A stretch of DNA of 64,000 nucleotides, taken from contig NZ_JAOYTH010000016.1 in assembly GCF_025847205.1 (NCBI RefSeq), positions 99,837 to 163,836 of the forward strand, read 5' to 3'. Positions within the stretch are counted from its first letter, which is position 1, and each line of letters opens with the position of its first letter. Below the pieces are notes generated by a model. That model was given only the letters and a program-made list of their open reading frames with translations. It ran no database searches and was not told where the DNA came from. A program made the position numbers and the translations under genes. Positions 18,288-26,384 of the stretch are shown here, one piece after another. The stretch is from Pararhizobium sp. YC-54. GTDB taxonomy: Bacteria > Pseudomonadota > Alphaproteobacteria > Rhizobiales > Rhizobiaceae.

Positions 18288-20234
18288 TCAAGCCGCCTGT
18301 GCGCCGAGCGCTTTGGTGGCCGAAAATGTCTGTTGCCAGAGCTGGGTTGATAGGATGCCGACGAAGGCGACATTGTCGCGATAGCCGGAGGCCGGCTTCT
18401 CGCTGCATTTCTCATAAAGCTTCGAAACGGCCTTCGGATTGAAAAGACCGGTTTCGGCGATGCTGCGCTCGCCGAACGCGTCGCGAACATAGTCGCGTTC
18501 GTTCGTGCCGACGAAGGACTGGCTGTCCGGTGCGCGATATGGTTGCTTTGTCCGGCGTCCGATGGAGTCCGGAAGAAGGTCTTTCGTTGCCTCCCGCAGG
18601 ATATGCTTTTCGACAAGCCCTTTGAGTTTCATCTCGGGCGGCAGGCGGGTTGCGAATTCGACCAGACGATGGTCGAGGAACGGGAAACGTCCTTCGACGC
18701 CATGCGCCATGGCCATGCGGTCGCCCTGGCTCGACAGGATGTAGCCCGGCAGCAGGAAACGGCTTTCGAGATATTGTGCCTGATGCAAGGGGTGCCAGCG
18801 GCTGAAATCTTCAGGCAGCCGCGAGACGAGTTCGGCGGCTGCGTCATAGCCTTGAAGAGCCTGGCGAAGATCGCCGGAGAAGAACAGCTTGGCGGCTGCC
18901 GTCCCCCGCAGCCGCGGCCGGTGCGAGAACAGCGGATCGTCCGGACTGTCGTCGCCGGCGCCAAAGAAGGCGGCCAGATACTCGGCCGATTGCTGCTTCA
19001 GCCCGGGCAGGTAGGCATAGAGCTTGCGAAACAGGTGCGGCCTGATCCGCGAACCGGGCTGGCGCGCGCAGAAACGGCGAACGCGTGCTTCCTTGAAGAT
19101 ATCGTAGCCGGCAAACACCTCGTCGGCGCCTTCCCCGGTCAGAACCACTTTCAGGCCCTTTTCGCGAACAAGACCCGAGAGCTGATAGAGCGGCGCCGGC
19201 GCCGTGCGCAGGATGGGGCGCTCGGTGAAGCGGATCACGTCCGGAAATGTGCTGGCAATATCGCCTTCGCCGCAGGCAACCGCATGATGATGCGTGCCGA
19301 GAGCCTGCGCCATCTGCTGCTGGAAAGCGCTTTCGTCGTGCTCTGCGCTGCCGAAAGTTACCGAAAACGTCGAGAGGCCATCGGGTGCCATGGGCGCGGC
19401 CAGCGCCGAGACGATCGATGAATCGAGGCCGCCGGAGAGGTAGGAGCCGACTGGAACATCGGCCCGCATCCGGATGCGCGTCGCATCGGTCAGAAGGGCG
19501 CGCAATTCTTCTGCTGCGGCGCGTTCGTCCGTATATGCGGCAGGCTCGCCCATATCCGGATATTGCAGCTGCCAGTAAGGCTTGATCGAGATGCTGCTTT
19601 TTTCGGCAATAAGTAGATGCGCTGGCTCAAGTTCAAGTATGTCGCGGAAGGCTGTGCGGGGGGCAATCGGTGCCCAGAGCGTGAAAATCTGGTCCAGCGC
19701 GAAGGGGTCCATCTCAGCCCGGACGCCCGGCACCTGCAGCAGAGCCTTTACCTCCGAGGCGAAATAGAGGGTTTTGCCGACCGTCGTGTAGAAGAGCGGA
19801 CGGACGCCCATGCGGTCGCGGGCAATGACCATCCGTTGCCGGGGTGCATCCCAGATCGCAAAGGCAAAATCGCCGTTGAGCAGGGACACGCAGTCTGGTC
19901 CCATGCGCTCATAGAGGTGCAGGATCACTTCGGTGTCGCTGCCGGTGCGGAACACGTGGCCCTGCGCCTTCAAGGTCTCCCGAAGTTCGACATAATTGAA
20001 AATCTCGCCGTTGAAGGCGATGGTGAAATTACCGCTGGCATGCGTCATCGGCTGCTGGCCATCGCCCAGGCCGACGATCGACAGGCGTGCGTGGCCAAGT
20101 CCGATGGAGGGAGCGGTGAAAACACCCTGCTCATCCGGTCCCCGGTGCGCTATCGCGGCAACCATGCGCTGCAGCAACGGCTGCGCATCATGGGGCGCGA
20201 CGCCATCTCCGAAGTACCCGCCAAATCCACACAT
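18288..20234 (-). CDS. asparagine synthetase-type glutamine amidotransferase
   Basis: A 648-residue AsnB-family enzyme. The start at 20234 places the glutaminase nucleophile at Cys2 (MCGFGGYFGDG), preceded by GGGGA; a frame extension to 20270 would bury it. The class II glutaminase motifs HRGPDEQG and FNGEIFNYVELR are present. The synthetase half has the PP-loop SGGLDSS (near 265) and GEGADEVFAGY. It is therefore a complete enzyme that transfers glutamine-derived ammonia to an adenylated carboxylate. As first gene of the AsnB, ACP, AMP-ligase, NadE operon it may amidate a carrier-bound acyl group or an EPS uronate, as proposed for exosortase-A amidotransferases. The substrate is unknown. Confidence 0.87.
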   Translation of the reverse strand: MCGFGGYFGDGVAPHDAQPLLQRMVAAIAHRGPDEQGVFTAPSIGLGHARLSIVGLGDGQQPMTHASGNFTIAFNGEIFNYVELRETLKAQGHVFRTGSDTEVILHLYERMGPDCVSLLNGDFAFAIWDAPRQRMVIARDRMGVRPLFYTTVGKTLYFASEVKALLQVPGVRAEMDPFALDQIFTLWAPIAPRTAFRDILELEPAHLLIAEKSSISIKPYWQLQYPDMGEPAAYTDERAAAEELRALLTDATRIRMRADVPVGSYLSGGLDSSIVSALAAPMAPDGLSTFSVTFGSAEHDESAFQQQMAQALGTHHHAVACGEGDIASTFPDVIRFTERPILRTAPAPLYQLSGLVREKGLKVVLTGEGADEVFAGYDIFKEARVRRFCARQPGSRIRPHLFRKLYAYLPGLKQQSAEYLAAFFGAGDDSPDDPLFSHRPRLRGTAAAKLFFSGDLRQALQGYDAAAELVSRLPEDFSRWHPLHQAQYLESRFLLPGYILSSQGDRMAMAHGVEGRFPFLDHRLVEFATRLPPEMKLKGLVEKHILREATKDLLPDSIGRRTKQPYRAPDSQSFVGTNERDYVRDAFGERSIAETGLFNPKAVSKLYEKCSEKPASGYRDNVAFVGILSTQLWQQTFSATKALGAQAA

Positions 20235-20611
20235 GCAGCAAAATCCCCGACTTGCCTTTGGAGACCGCATAATGCCTGAAAAGCGTCGGTGATGTGTTAA
20301 TCTGGATCAGAATTCCGGAGCAAATTCCGGTATTTGGTCTCACGGTAAAGATTTGTTTAAGAATAATTTCGGCTTTTTACTAAAGTTTTAAGCAACGGAA
20401 AGATGGCCTCTGTTCTCTTATGGAATGCGCTTCTTGCCGCTCTGCTGCGCGCTTTCAGAGCGGTAACGATTATCGAGTGGGCGAGGCCATTTTTAAGTCC
20501 ATGCAATCTTGGATGGATTTTGGTGAAAACCGGGAGGACTTTCGTCTGGTGCCTTCGCCCGGTGTCATGGTTAATCATTCCTGAATGGGTGGAAATGCGG
20601 TGCGCGTCCGC
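20235..20611. other. A/T-rich intergenic region upstream of asparagine synthetase
   Basis: I see no supported gene here. The region is A/T-rich near 20340-20395 and should hold the promoter of the leftward AsnB operon. AATTCCGG is repeated at about 20312 and 20326, 14 bp apart, within 80-100 bp of the AsnB start. A 73-codon leftward frame at 20357-20578 lacks a ribosome-binding site and recognisable content. Confidence 0.4.
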
Positions 20612-20872
20612 TCAATCAGGAGATCGGCCAGGAGACCTGCTTGGTACCGCAACGGCCTGATCGGCAAAAACGAATTTTGGTTTGGAGGCGCTGGCTGTGA
20701 CTTTATAGATGAAGACCGCCGTCAGCAGCGGCCAGAAGGCGCAGAAAATCATGCCCGCTACGCGGTGGGCCGACCACCGGCCACCAACTTTCTCTCCCTC
20801 GATATAAGTTGGTGCGAGATAAAGCAGGGCGATAGCGCCATAAACCAGCGCTGCAATCTGCAGATTCGACAT
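20612..20872 (-). CDS. small hypothetical inner-membrane protein, two TM segments
   Basis: An 86-residue protein with two hydrophobic segments: about residues 4-21 (IAALVYGAIALLYLAP) and 41-58 (GMIFCAFWPLLTAVFIY). A polar loop containing GGRWSAHR lies between them, and the tail is basic. The start at 20872 is chosen because GAGGAG precedes it by nine bases; an in-frame start at 20944 has no such site. I do not recognise a family. It lies upstream of the AsnB operon on the same strand but 377 bp away, so co-transcription is doubtful. The protein-like composition and strong ribosome-binding site support a real gene. Confidence 0.6.
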   Translation of the reverse strand: MSNLQIAALVYGAIALLYLAPTYIEGEKVGGRWSAHRVAGMIFCAFWPLLTAVFIYKVTASASKPKFVFADQAVAVPSRSPGRSPD

Positions 20873-21100
20873 GATGGCGCGCTCCTCTTCTTTCATGTGT
20901 ACGTTCCAGGCCTGTTCTGCAATTTGCGCGAAAGTGGGAGACAAGTCACTGCCGCAATAGGGGAAATTAACGATTTCTTAACTTAAGGTAAATTTCCACG
21001 TCCCATGGACGTTCCCCTGCAAGTTTAAGCAGCGATTGTTACCCCCTGTTTCAGGCTCTTCACCCTGGTCTTATCTTCGGGCGTAGCGAAAACCGGCCCG

Positions 21101-21151
21101 TTGACAGGTCTTCCCTTCTCAACCTAGGTTAAGTCAAATAGCTTGACTTAA
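21101..21151 (+). promoter_or_regulatory. promoter with overlapping 9-bp inverted-repeat operator
   Basis: TTGACA at 21101-21106 is a perfect -35 box. An 18-bp spacer leads to TAGGTT at 21125-21130 as a weak -10. The inverted repeat TTAAGTCAA (21129-21137), five bases, TTGACTTAA (21143-21151) starts at the -10 and covers the expected transcription start, the layout of a repressor operator. It should control the acetyltransferase-GH20 operon. No regulator gene lies beside it. Confidence 0.5.
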
Positions 21152-21185
21152 TGGGCGCTCAGCGAAACCTGAGGAGGAGTTCGTC

Positions 21186-21254
21186 ATGGCTGCGATTGGG
21201 GAAGCTGTTGTCTTGCCGGGTACACGCGCGGTCATCGGTACTGATCATGCATAG
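21186..21254 (+). CDS. possible 22-codon leader ORF
   Basis: An ATG at 21186 follows GAGGAGGAG by about six bases and opens a 22-codon frame ending in TAG at 21254 (begins MAAIGEAVV, ends GTDHA). The ribosome-binding site is stronger than that of the acetyltransferase gene downstream, and the frame lies between the operator and that gene. It could be a leader peptide or a chance frame; there is no codon or family evidence. Confidence 0.25.
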   Translation: MAAIGEAVVLPGTRAVIGTDHA

Positions 21255-21325
21255 GGAGAGGCCGCCCAGACGTCCTGATGAGGTTTGACGTTTTCTCGCG
21301 GCTCGAAAATCACACAGGGTTTCAC

Positions 21326-21802
21326 ATGGATTATCTGGTCAATCTTTCACTGGTTCAGCCAGTTCCGGAACTTGCTGCGCGCATGGAAAACGCCGGCGTC
21401 ACCATCAGACGGGCGCTTGCGCCGGAGTTCGAACTGGTAACCGGCTGGGTGCGGGAAAAATTCGGATCTGGCTGGGCAAGCGAGACTGCGGTGGCTTTCA
21501 CCCGCCAGCCGCCCACCTGTTTTCTGGCAACCCGGGCGCAAAAGTTGATCGGCTTTGCCTGTCATGAATCCATCGCCCGTGGTTTCTTCGGGCCGACCGG
21601 GGTCGATGAGGCCGCGCGGGGTGAGGGTATCGGCCATGCCCTGCTTCTCGCCAGCCTTATGGATTTGAAGGTGATGGGCTACGGCTACGCGATTATCGGC
21701 GATGTCGGGCCATCGGCCTTTTACGAGCGGACGGTCGGCGCGACGCCGATCCCGAATTCAGCGCCCGGCGTCTATGCCGGATTGCTCAACAGCGCCGAAT
21801 GA
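21326..21802 (+). CDS. GNAT family N-acetyltransferase
   Basis: A 158-residue GNAT protein beginning MDYLVNL. The acetyl-CoA-binding motif A is seen as VDEAARGEGIGHALLLASL (R/Q-x-x-G-x-G/A type), with the preceding beta strand FACHESIARGFFGPTGV and a C-terminal GYGYAIIGDVGPSAFYERTVGA. The Met at 21326 has AGGG six bases upstream and matches the usual N-terminus of rhizobial homologues as I recall them; an in-frame ATG at 21278 would add 16 residues without a ribosome-binding site. It ends 19 bp before the hexosaminidase start, so the two form an operon. It may acetylate an amino sugar, but the substrate is not shown. Confidence 0.8.
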   Translation: MDYLVNLSLVQPVPELAARMENAGVTIRRALAPEFELVTGWVREKFGSGWASETAVAFTRQPPTCFLATRAQKLIGFACHESIARGFFGPTGVDEAARGEGIGHALLLASLMDLKVMGYGYAIIGDVGPSAFYERTVGATPIPNSAPGVYAGLLNSAE

Positions 21803-21821
21803 CAGTTTTCTGGAGGACATG

Positions 21822-23846
21822 ATGACGATTGCGGCCAAGACCAAATATCAGCTGGAAACATTCTGGGTGCCTGCCGGGCAGGATGAAAATCCCGTTTATA
21901 CATTGACTTTGACCAACAGTTCAGACCAGCCGCTTTCCGGCTTCAAGCTCTGCGTTTCCGGTCCGGCACGCATCGATCCGGAAGCCACCGTCGAAGGTGC
22001 CAGGCTGTTGAAGCGGCTGTCGAACCACTCGGAGTTTGCGCCGCCGGAAGGTTTTGTGCTCAAGCCCGGCGAGACCTGGACCATCAAGGCGCATGGCATG
22101 AGCTATCACCCCAAGCATTGGACCGATGGCGCCAATGCCGGTTATGTCGTGCTCGGCGACAACAATACGGTGCCGGTCAGCGTTGCTCCGACCCGGGCGA
22201 AGGGCGACAACGCGGCCCTGACGCGCGGTGCCGTGGTCTATCCGGTTCCGAAGGTCGCGCCGGTGACGGTTTCCGTTGTGCCGTGGCCGAGTGCTGTGTC
22301 GGTATCGGGCCAGTTGGCACCTCCCGCCGGGCTTGCGCTCCGGGCCGAGGGGGGCGAGGCAAACGCTGCTGCGCAAGCTTTCAAGGCGCTCGCAGACGGT
22401 TTGTTTCCCGTCGAGGGGCTGGTCCGTCCAGTGTGTGAAGGCGGTTTGCCCGTTTCATTTGCCTCGGCCGATGGCTTTGCACCGGAGGCATATAGCGTCA
22501 GGTTCTCCCCATCCGGGGTGACGGTGTCGGCGGGCACGCGCGCCGGCTTCCTTTACGGATTGATCACGCTTGGCCAGATTCTGCGCGGCGCACGGCTTCA
22601 TCCCGAGACCTTCCTGTTTCCTGCATCCGGAGAGATCACTGACGAGCCGGCACTCAGCTGGCGCGGCGTACATCTTGATGTTGCCCGGCAGTTTTACGGC
22701 ACGGCTGAAATCGGGCAGTTTCTGCGGATCATGGCCTGGAACAAGCTGAACCGGTTTCACTGGCATCTCTCCGACGATGAAGCCTGGCGCGTCGAGATCG
22801 ACGCCTATCCGGCACTGACCGATATCGGCGCCTGGCGTGGGCATGGCCTCAAAATCCCGCCGCTCCTGGGGTCCGGCCCTCAAATCACCGGTGGCTACTA
22901 TACCAAGGCGGCCATTCGCGACGTCGTGGCCCTGGCCGGAGGCTTGGGCATCGAAGTGGTGCCGGAAATCGATGTGCCCGGCCATTGTTACGCGATGCTG
23001 CAGGCGATCCCGGAGCTTCGCGATCCGCAGGAAGAAGGCAGCTATTTTTCCGTCCAGGGATTTCCCGATAACTGCATCAATCCGGCGCGTGAGGAAACCT
23101 ACCGGGTTCTCGAGACGATTTTCGATGAGTTGATCGAGCTGTTTCCGTCGAAGATCATTCATATCGGCGCCGACGAGGTACCGCTCGGCGCATGGTCCGG
23201 CTCGCCCGAAGCGTTGGCGCGCTTGCGCGATATCAGCGGCGAGGCCATGGCAACCGCCCATGCCGCGCGGCTGAACGTCATCACCAACACGCATGGCGCC
23301 GACGAGATCGACGGGTCGGGGGCAGCCGTGCTGCAGGCGGAGTTCCTGGCACGCATCCAGGCTTTTCTCGCCTCGCGAGGCTGCATCACCGGCGGCTGGC
23401 AGGAGGCGGCTCATGGCAACGTCATCGACAAGAGCCAGTCGTTGCTGTTCGGCTGGCGGACGGTCGAAGCATCTGCGGCTTTGGCAGGCGAGGGGTACGA
23501 CATGGTCGTCTGCCCGGGGCAAGTCTATTACCTCGACATGGCCAATAGCCAGGCGTGGTCGGAACCCGGCGCCAGCTGGGCCGGCTGGTCCGACCCGGAA
23601 AAGCTCTACACGTTCGATCCCGTCGAAGGCTGGAATGAGGCGCAGAAGAAACATCTGCTCGGCGTGCAATGCTGCATATGGTCGGAACCGATGACCGATC
23701 GCGGTGTGTTCGACCGGCTGGTCTTCCCGCGCCTGTCGGCGCTTGCCGAAACCGGCTGGACACTGCCGGACCGAAAATCCTTCGCCCGCTTTGAGGCGCT
23801 GGTCGGGTTGATGCCGATTCTTTACGGGGTTTACGCCGAGAACTAG
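21822..23846 (+). CDS. GH20 beta-N-acetylhexosaminidase
   Basis: A 674-residue glycoside hydrolase family 20 enzyme. An N-terminal beta domain of about 170 residues (carbohydrate-binding or NAHase-N type) precedes the GH20b domain. The TIM barrel then starts with LSWRGVHLDVARQF, followed by NRFHWHLSDDEAWR and the catalytic Asp-Glu pair in HIGADEVP (near residue 450), which acts by substrate-assisted catalysis on terminal GlcNAc/GalNAc. There is no signal peptide, so it probably works on imported chitobiose-like or EPS-derived oligosaccharides in the cytosol. The start at 21822 is set by GGAGG five bases upstream; longer frames overlap the acetyltransferase. Confidence 0.92.
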   Translation: MTIAAKTKYQLETFWVPAGQDENPVYTLTLTNSSDQPLSGFKLCVSGPARIDPEATVEGARLLKRLSNHSEFAPPEGFVLKPGETWTIKAHGMSYHPKHWTDGANAGYVVLGDNNTVPVSVAPTRAKGDNAALTRGAVVYPVPKVAPVTVSVVPWPSAVSVSGQLAPPAGLALRAEGGEANAAAQAFKALADGLFPVEGLVRPVCEGGLPVSFASADGFAPEAYSVRFSPSGVTVSAGTRAGFLYGLITLGQILRGARLHPETFLFPASGEITDEPALSWRGVHLDVARQFYGTAEIGQFLRIMAWNKLNRFHWHLSDDEAWRVEIDAYPALTDIGAWRGHGLKIPPLLGSGPQITGGYYTKAAIRDVVALAGGLGIEVVPEIDVPGHCYAMLQAIPELRDPQEEGSYFSVQGFPDNCINPAREETYRVLETIFDELIELFPSKIIHIGADEVPLGAWSGSPEALARLRDISGEAMATAHAARLNVITNTHGADEIDGSGAAVLQAEFLARIQAFLASRGCITGGWQEAAHGNVIDKSQSLLFGWRTVEASAALAGEGYDMVVCPGQVYYLDMANSQAWSEPGASWAGWSDPEKLYTFDPVEGWNEAQKKHLLGVQCCIWSEPMTDRGVFDRLVFPRLSALAETGWTLPDRKSFARFEALVGLMPILYGVYAEN

Positions 23847-24522
23847 GGGAACGCCTGCATTCTGTTGGGAAGGCTGGGCTGATATCGGCCTCCCCAATCT
23901 CCCGAAAATTTCTCCGGCAGACTTTAGCGGCGCGGCGATATCGGCCGTGACCTGCTTTTGCTTCTATTGCGCGAGGGCAATGCGTAGCCCGCAAATGTGA
24001 CAAACGCAAAAACAATCAAAAGGTGTATTTTCCTTCCCGTTTGGATGAAAAACGTTCTCTGGTCGAGAATTGCATATTGCGACTTTCGAGGAAGATTTTC
24101 GAGTTTCAATCGATGCAATAAATAAAATAGCCAGTTAATCGGACAAAATTTGTTTTCATGCACCAAGATTGGGGAAGTTGGCGGGTTTTCATGCTGGGAA
24201 GCGTTCTTCGCTAAAAATTTCTACAAATATTAATTGTTCCTTCAGAACTAATACTAATAGTTGTGTGTATGCAGCCGGGTGACAGCCTGGGCATGATGCG
24301 GATGCATGGGCCGGTGAATATCCGGCATGTCCTTTTTCAGAAGGCCGGATCGACCCGCGGGTAACCCTGTGCGGGCGGCGATCGCAGCCTTCAGGTTTCA
24401 TAGCCATAAGAGACAACAACAAGAACACACCGACATTCGGGGCTTTGACCGGCCGACGCGTGCGCTTGTTGCTTCGCCCAAATGGCGCAAGAAAATTGAT
24501 CAGATGCCCAAGGAGGCGTTTC
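23847..24522. other. long A/T-rich intergenic region before chemoreceptor gene
   Basis: No supported gene lies in these 676 bp. The middle part (about 24000-24270) is A/T-rich and has ACTAATACTAATAGT near 24247. A short hairpin GCCGG(24310-24314)/CCGGC(24322-24326) is followed by TCCTTTTTC, which could act as a terminator or leader structure. An 80-codon leftward frame at 23924-24166 has no ribosome-binding site. The chemoreceptor promoter must lie here, but I cannot place it. Confidence 0.4.
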
Positions 24523-26310
24523 GTGAGCAAGCTTTTTCCATTTTTTGGTGGCGATGCCGCAGCTGTTCTGGCTGCGATGCACAAGTCACAGGCGGTTATC
24601 GAGTTCGATCTCAACGGCAATATTCTCAGCGCCAATCCCAATTTCTGTACGGCATTGGGCTATGAGCTCGCGGAGATCAAAGGCAAGCATCACCGGATTT
24701 TCGTCGATCCTGCGGAAGCGGCGAGCGTGGACTATCGCGAATTCTGGGCTCGGCTCGGCCGCGGCGAATTCGACCGGCAGCAGTACAAGCGCGTCACCAA
24801 GAGCGGACGGGACATCTGGATCGAAGCCTCATACAATCCGGTTTTCCGCGGCGGCAAGCCTTACAAAGTGGTGAAGTTCGCAACGGATATCACTGCGACC
24901 CGGCAGAAGGCGATGGAAGATGCCGGCAAGCTGAATGCCGTCTCGCGCTCGCAGGCCGTGATCGAATTCACGCCAACCGGTGAAATCCTCACCGCCAACG
25001 AGAATTTTTGCGGCGCGCTGGGCTACCAGCTGTCGGAAATTCAGGGAAAGCATCACCGCATGTTCTGCGATCCCGCCTATGCTCAGACAGAGGAGTACCG
25101 GCAGTTCTGGGAGGGGCTCGGACGCGGTCAGTTCACTGCCAACGAGTTCCTGCGCTTCGGCAAGGGCGGCAAGGAGATCTGGATCCAGGCAGCCTACAAC
25201 CCGATCGTCGATGACAAGGGTAAGGTGTTCAAGGTCGTCAAGATTGCGACGGATGTGACCGAGCGCATGGGGGCGGTCGGCAGTCTGGCAAAGGCGCTGA
25301 AAAACCTGTCCGATGGCGACCTGACACAAAACCTCGACAAACCCTTTGTCCCGACCATGGAAAAAGTTCGCCACGATTTCAATGACGCCGTAAGCAAGCT
25401 CCGCTCGGCGATGCATTCGGTTGGCTTGAATGCGCAGGCGATCGCAGCCGGTTCGACGGAAATCCGGTCTGCCGCCGACGATCTGTCCAAGCGGACGGAA
25501 CAGCAGGCTGCTTCCGTGGAAGAGACGGCTGCTGCGCTGGAGGAAATCACCACCACTGTCGCCGATTCCAGCCGCAGGGCCGAGGATGCCGGCAATCTCG
25601 TGGCGGCCACGCGGGCAAATGCCGAACGCTCCGGCGCTGTGGTCCGCAACGCGATCACGGCGATGGGAGAGATCGAGAGTTCATCGCGCGAAATCTCCAA
25701 TATCATCGGCGTCATTGACGATATCGCCTTCCAGACCAACCTTCTGGCGCTGAATGCCGGTGTGGAGGCAGCGCGTGCCGGTGATGCCGGCAAGGGTTTC
25801 GCAGTCGTTGCCCAGGAAGTGCGCGAACTTGCCCAGCGGTCTGCCAAGGCTGCCAAGGAAATCAAGGCATTGATCAACACCTCCGGCGAGCAGGTGAAAA
25901 GCGGCGTTTCGCTGGTCGGTGAAACCGGCAAGGCCTTGGAAGAAATCGTCAAGCAGGTCCAGGAAATCAACACCAATGTCGTCGCCATTGTCGAAGGCGC
26001 ACGGGAGCAGGCGACAGGCTTGAAGGAGATCAACCAGTCGGTGAACGCGATGGACCAGGGCACACAGCAGAACGCGGCGATGGTGGAGCAGTCGACTGCC
26101 GCCAGCCACAGCCTGGCCCGCGAAGCGGAAGCTCTGTTCTCGCTGATTGGCCAGTTCCGGGTCGGGCAGCAAGCGGGCGCACCCCGGGCGGTGGATGTCG
26201 GGCATCATGCCCAGCCGGTTGCATCGCCGGCACGCAAGATGGCGGGTCAGGTTATCCGCGCCTTTTCCGGCAATGCCGCCGCCGCGCAGGAGAACTGGGA
26301 AGAGTTTTAA
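24523..26310 (+). CDS. soluble methyl-accepting chemotaxis protein with two PAS domains
   Basis: A 595-residue cytosolic chemoreceptor. Two tandem PAS domains, at about residues 10-125 and 130-250, are internal repeats: [20 protein letters not shown] and [20 protein letters not shown], each continuing ALGY and KGKHHR/QGKHHR. A HAMP-like linker follows, then the MCP signalling domain with the tip hairpin ([23 protein letters not shown]) and [24 protein letters not shown]. There are no transmembrane segments. The tail ends in NWEEF, resembling the C-terminal pentapeptide that tethers CheR/CheB. GTG 24523 with AAGGAGG six bases upstream is the start. PAS heme, flavin or ligand sensing is possible; energy or oxygen taxis is inferred. 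Confidence 0.9.
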   Translation: MSKLFPFFGGDAAAVLAAMHKSQAVIEFDLNGNILSANPNFCTALGYELAEIKGKHHRIFVDPAEAASVDYREFWARLGRGEFDRQQYKRVTKSGRDIWIEASYNPVFRGGKPYKVVKFATDITATRQKAMEDAGKLNAVSRSQAVIEFTPTGEILTANENFCGALGYQLSEIQGKHHRMFCDPAYAQTEEYRQFWEGLGRGQFTANEFLRFGKGGKEIWIQAAYNPIVDDKGKVFKVVKIATDVTERMGAVGSLAKALKNLSDGDLTQNLDKPFVPTMEKVRHDFNDAVSKLRSAMHSVGLNAQAIAAGSTEIRSAADDLSKRTEQQAASVEETAAALEEITTTVADSSRRAEDAGNLVAATRANAERSGAVVRNAITAMGEIESSSREISNIIGVIDDIAFQTNLLALNAGVEAARAGDAGKGFAVVAQEVRELAQRSAKAAKEIKALINTSGEQVKSGVSLVGETGKALEEIVKQVQEINTNVVAIVEGAREQATGLKEINQSVNAMDQGTQQNAAMVEQSTAASHSLAREAEALFSLIGQFRVGQQAGAPRAVDVGHHAQPVASPARKMAGQVIRAFSGNAAAAQENWEEF

Positions 26311-26334
26311 GCCGGCCGGTCTCGGCTGAAATGA

Positions 26335-26363
26335 AAACGGCGCCGCTGGTTGCGGCGCCGTTT
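26335..26363. terminator. bidirectional terminator hairpin
   Basis: AAACGGCGCCGC (26335-26346), loop TGGTT, GCGGCGCCGTTT (26352-26363): a perfect 12-bp stem with A and T runs at its ends, lying between the convergent chemoreceptor and RND pump genes. It can terminate both transcripts. Confidence 0.8.
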
Positions 26364-26384
26364 CCCGTTGTATCAACCGGTAAT

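Noticed and set aside
18288..20234. AsnB homologue considered as a lasso cyclase partner of the peptide cassette
   Set aside because: It has a complete glutaminase domain with Cys2, sits in a separate operon with ligase and carrier genes about 18 kb away, and no lasso B2-type protease gene is seen.
20357..20578. 73-codon leftward frame in the gap before the AsnB operon
   Set aside because: No Shine-Dalgarno sequence, A/T-rich flank, no protein-like pattern.
22455..23897. 480-codon open frame antisense to the GH20 gene
   Set aside because: Opposes a hexosaminidase with the catalytic Asp-Glu pair; no domain of its own.
23924..24166. 80-codon leftward frame in the gap before the chemoreceptor
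   Set aside because: No ribosome-binding site and very A/T-rich start region.
24268..24300. AGCCGGGTGAC resembling the 3' part of a GEMM (c-di-GMP) riboswitch
   Set aside because: The conserved 5' half (CACGCACAGGGCAAACC-like) and the tetraloop receptor arm are not found upstream.
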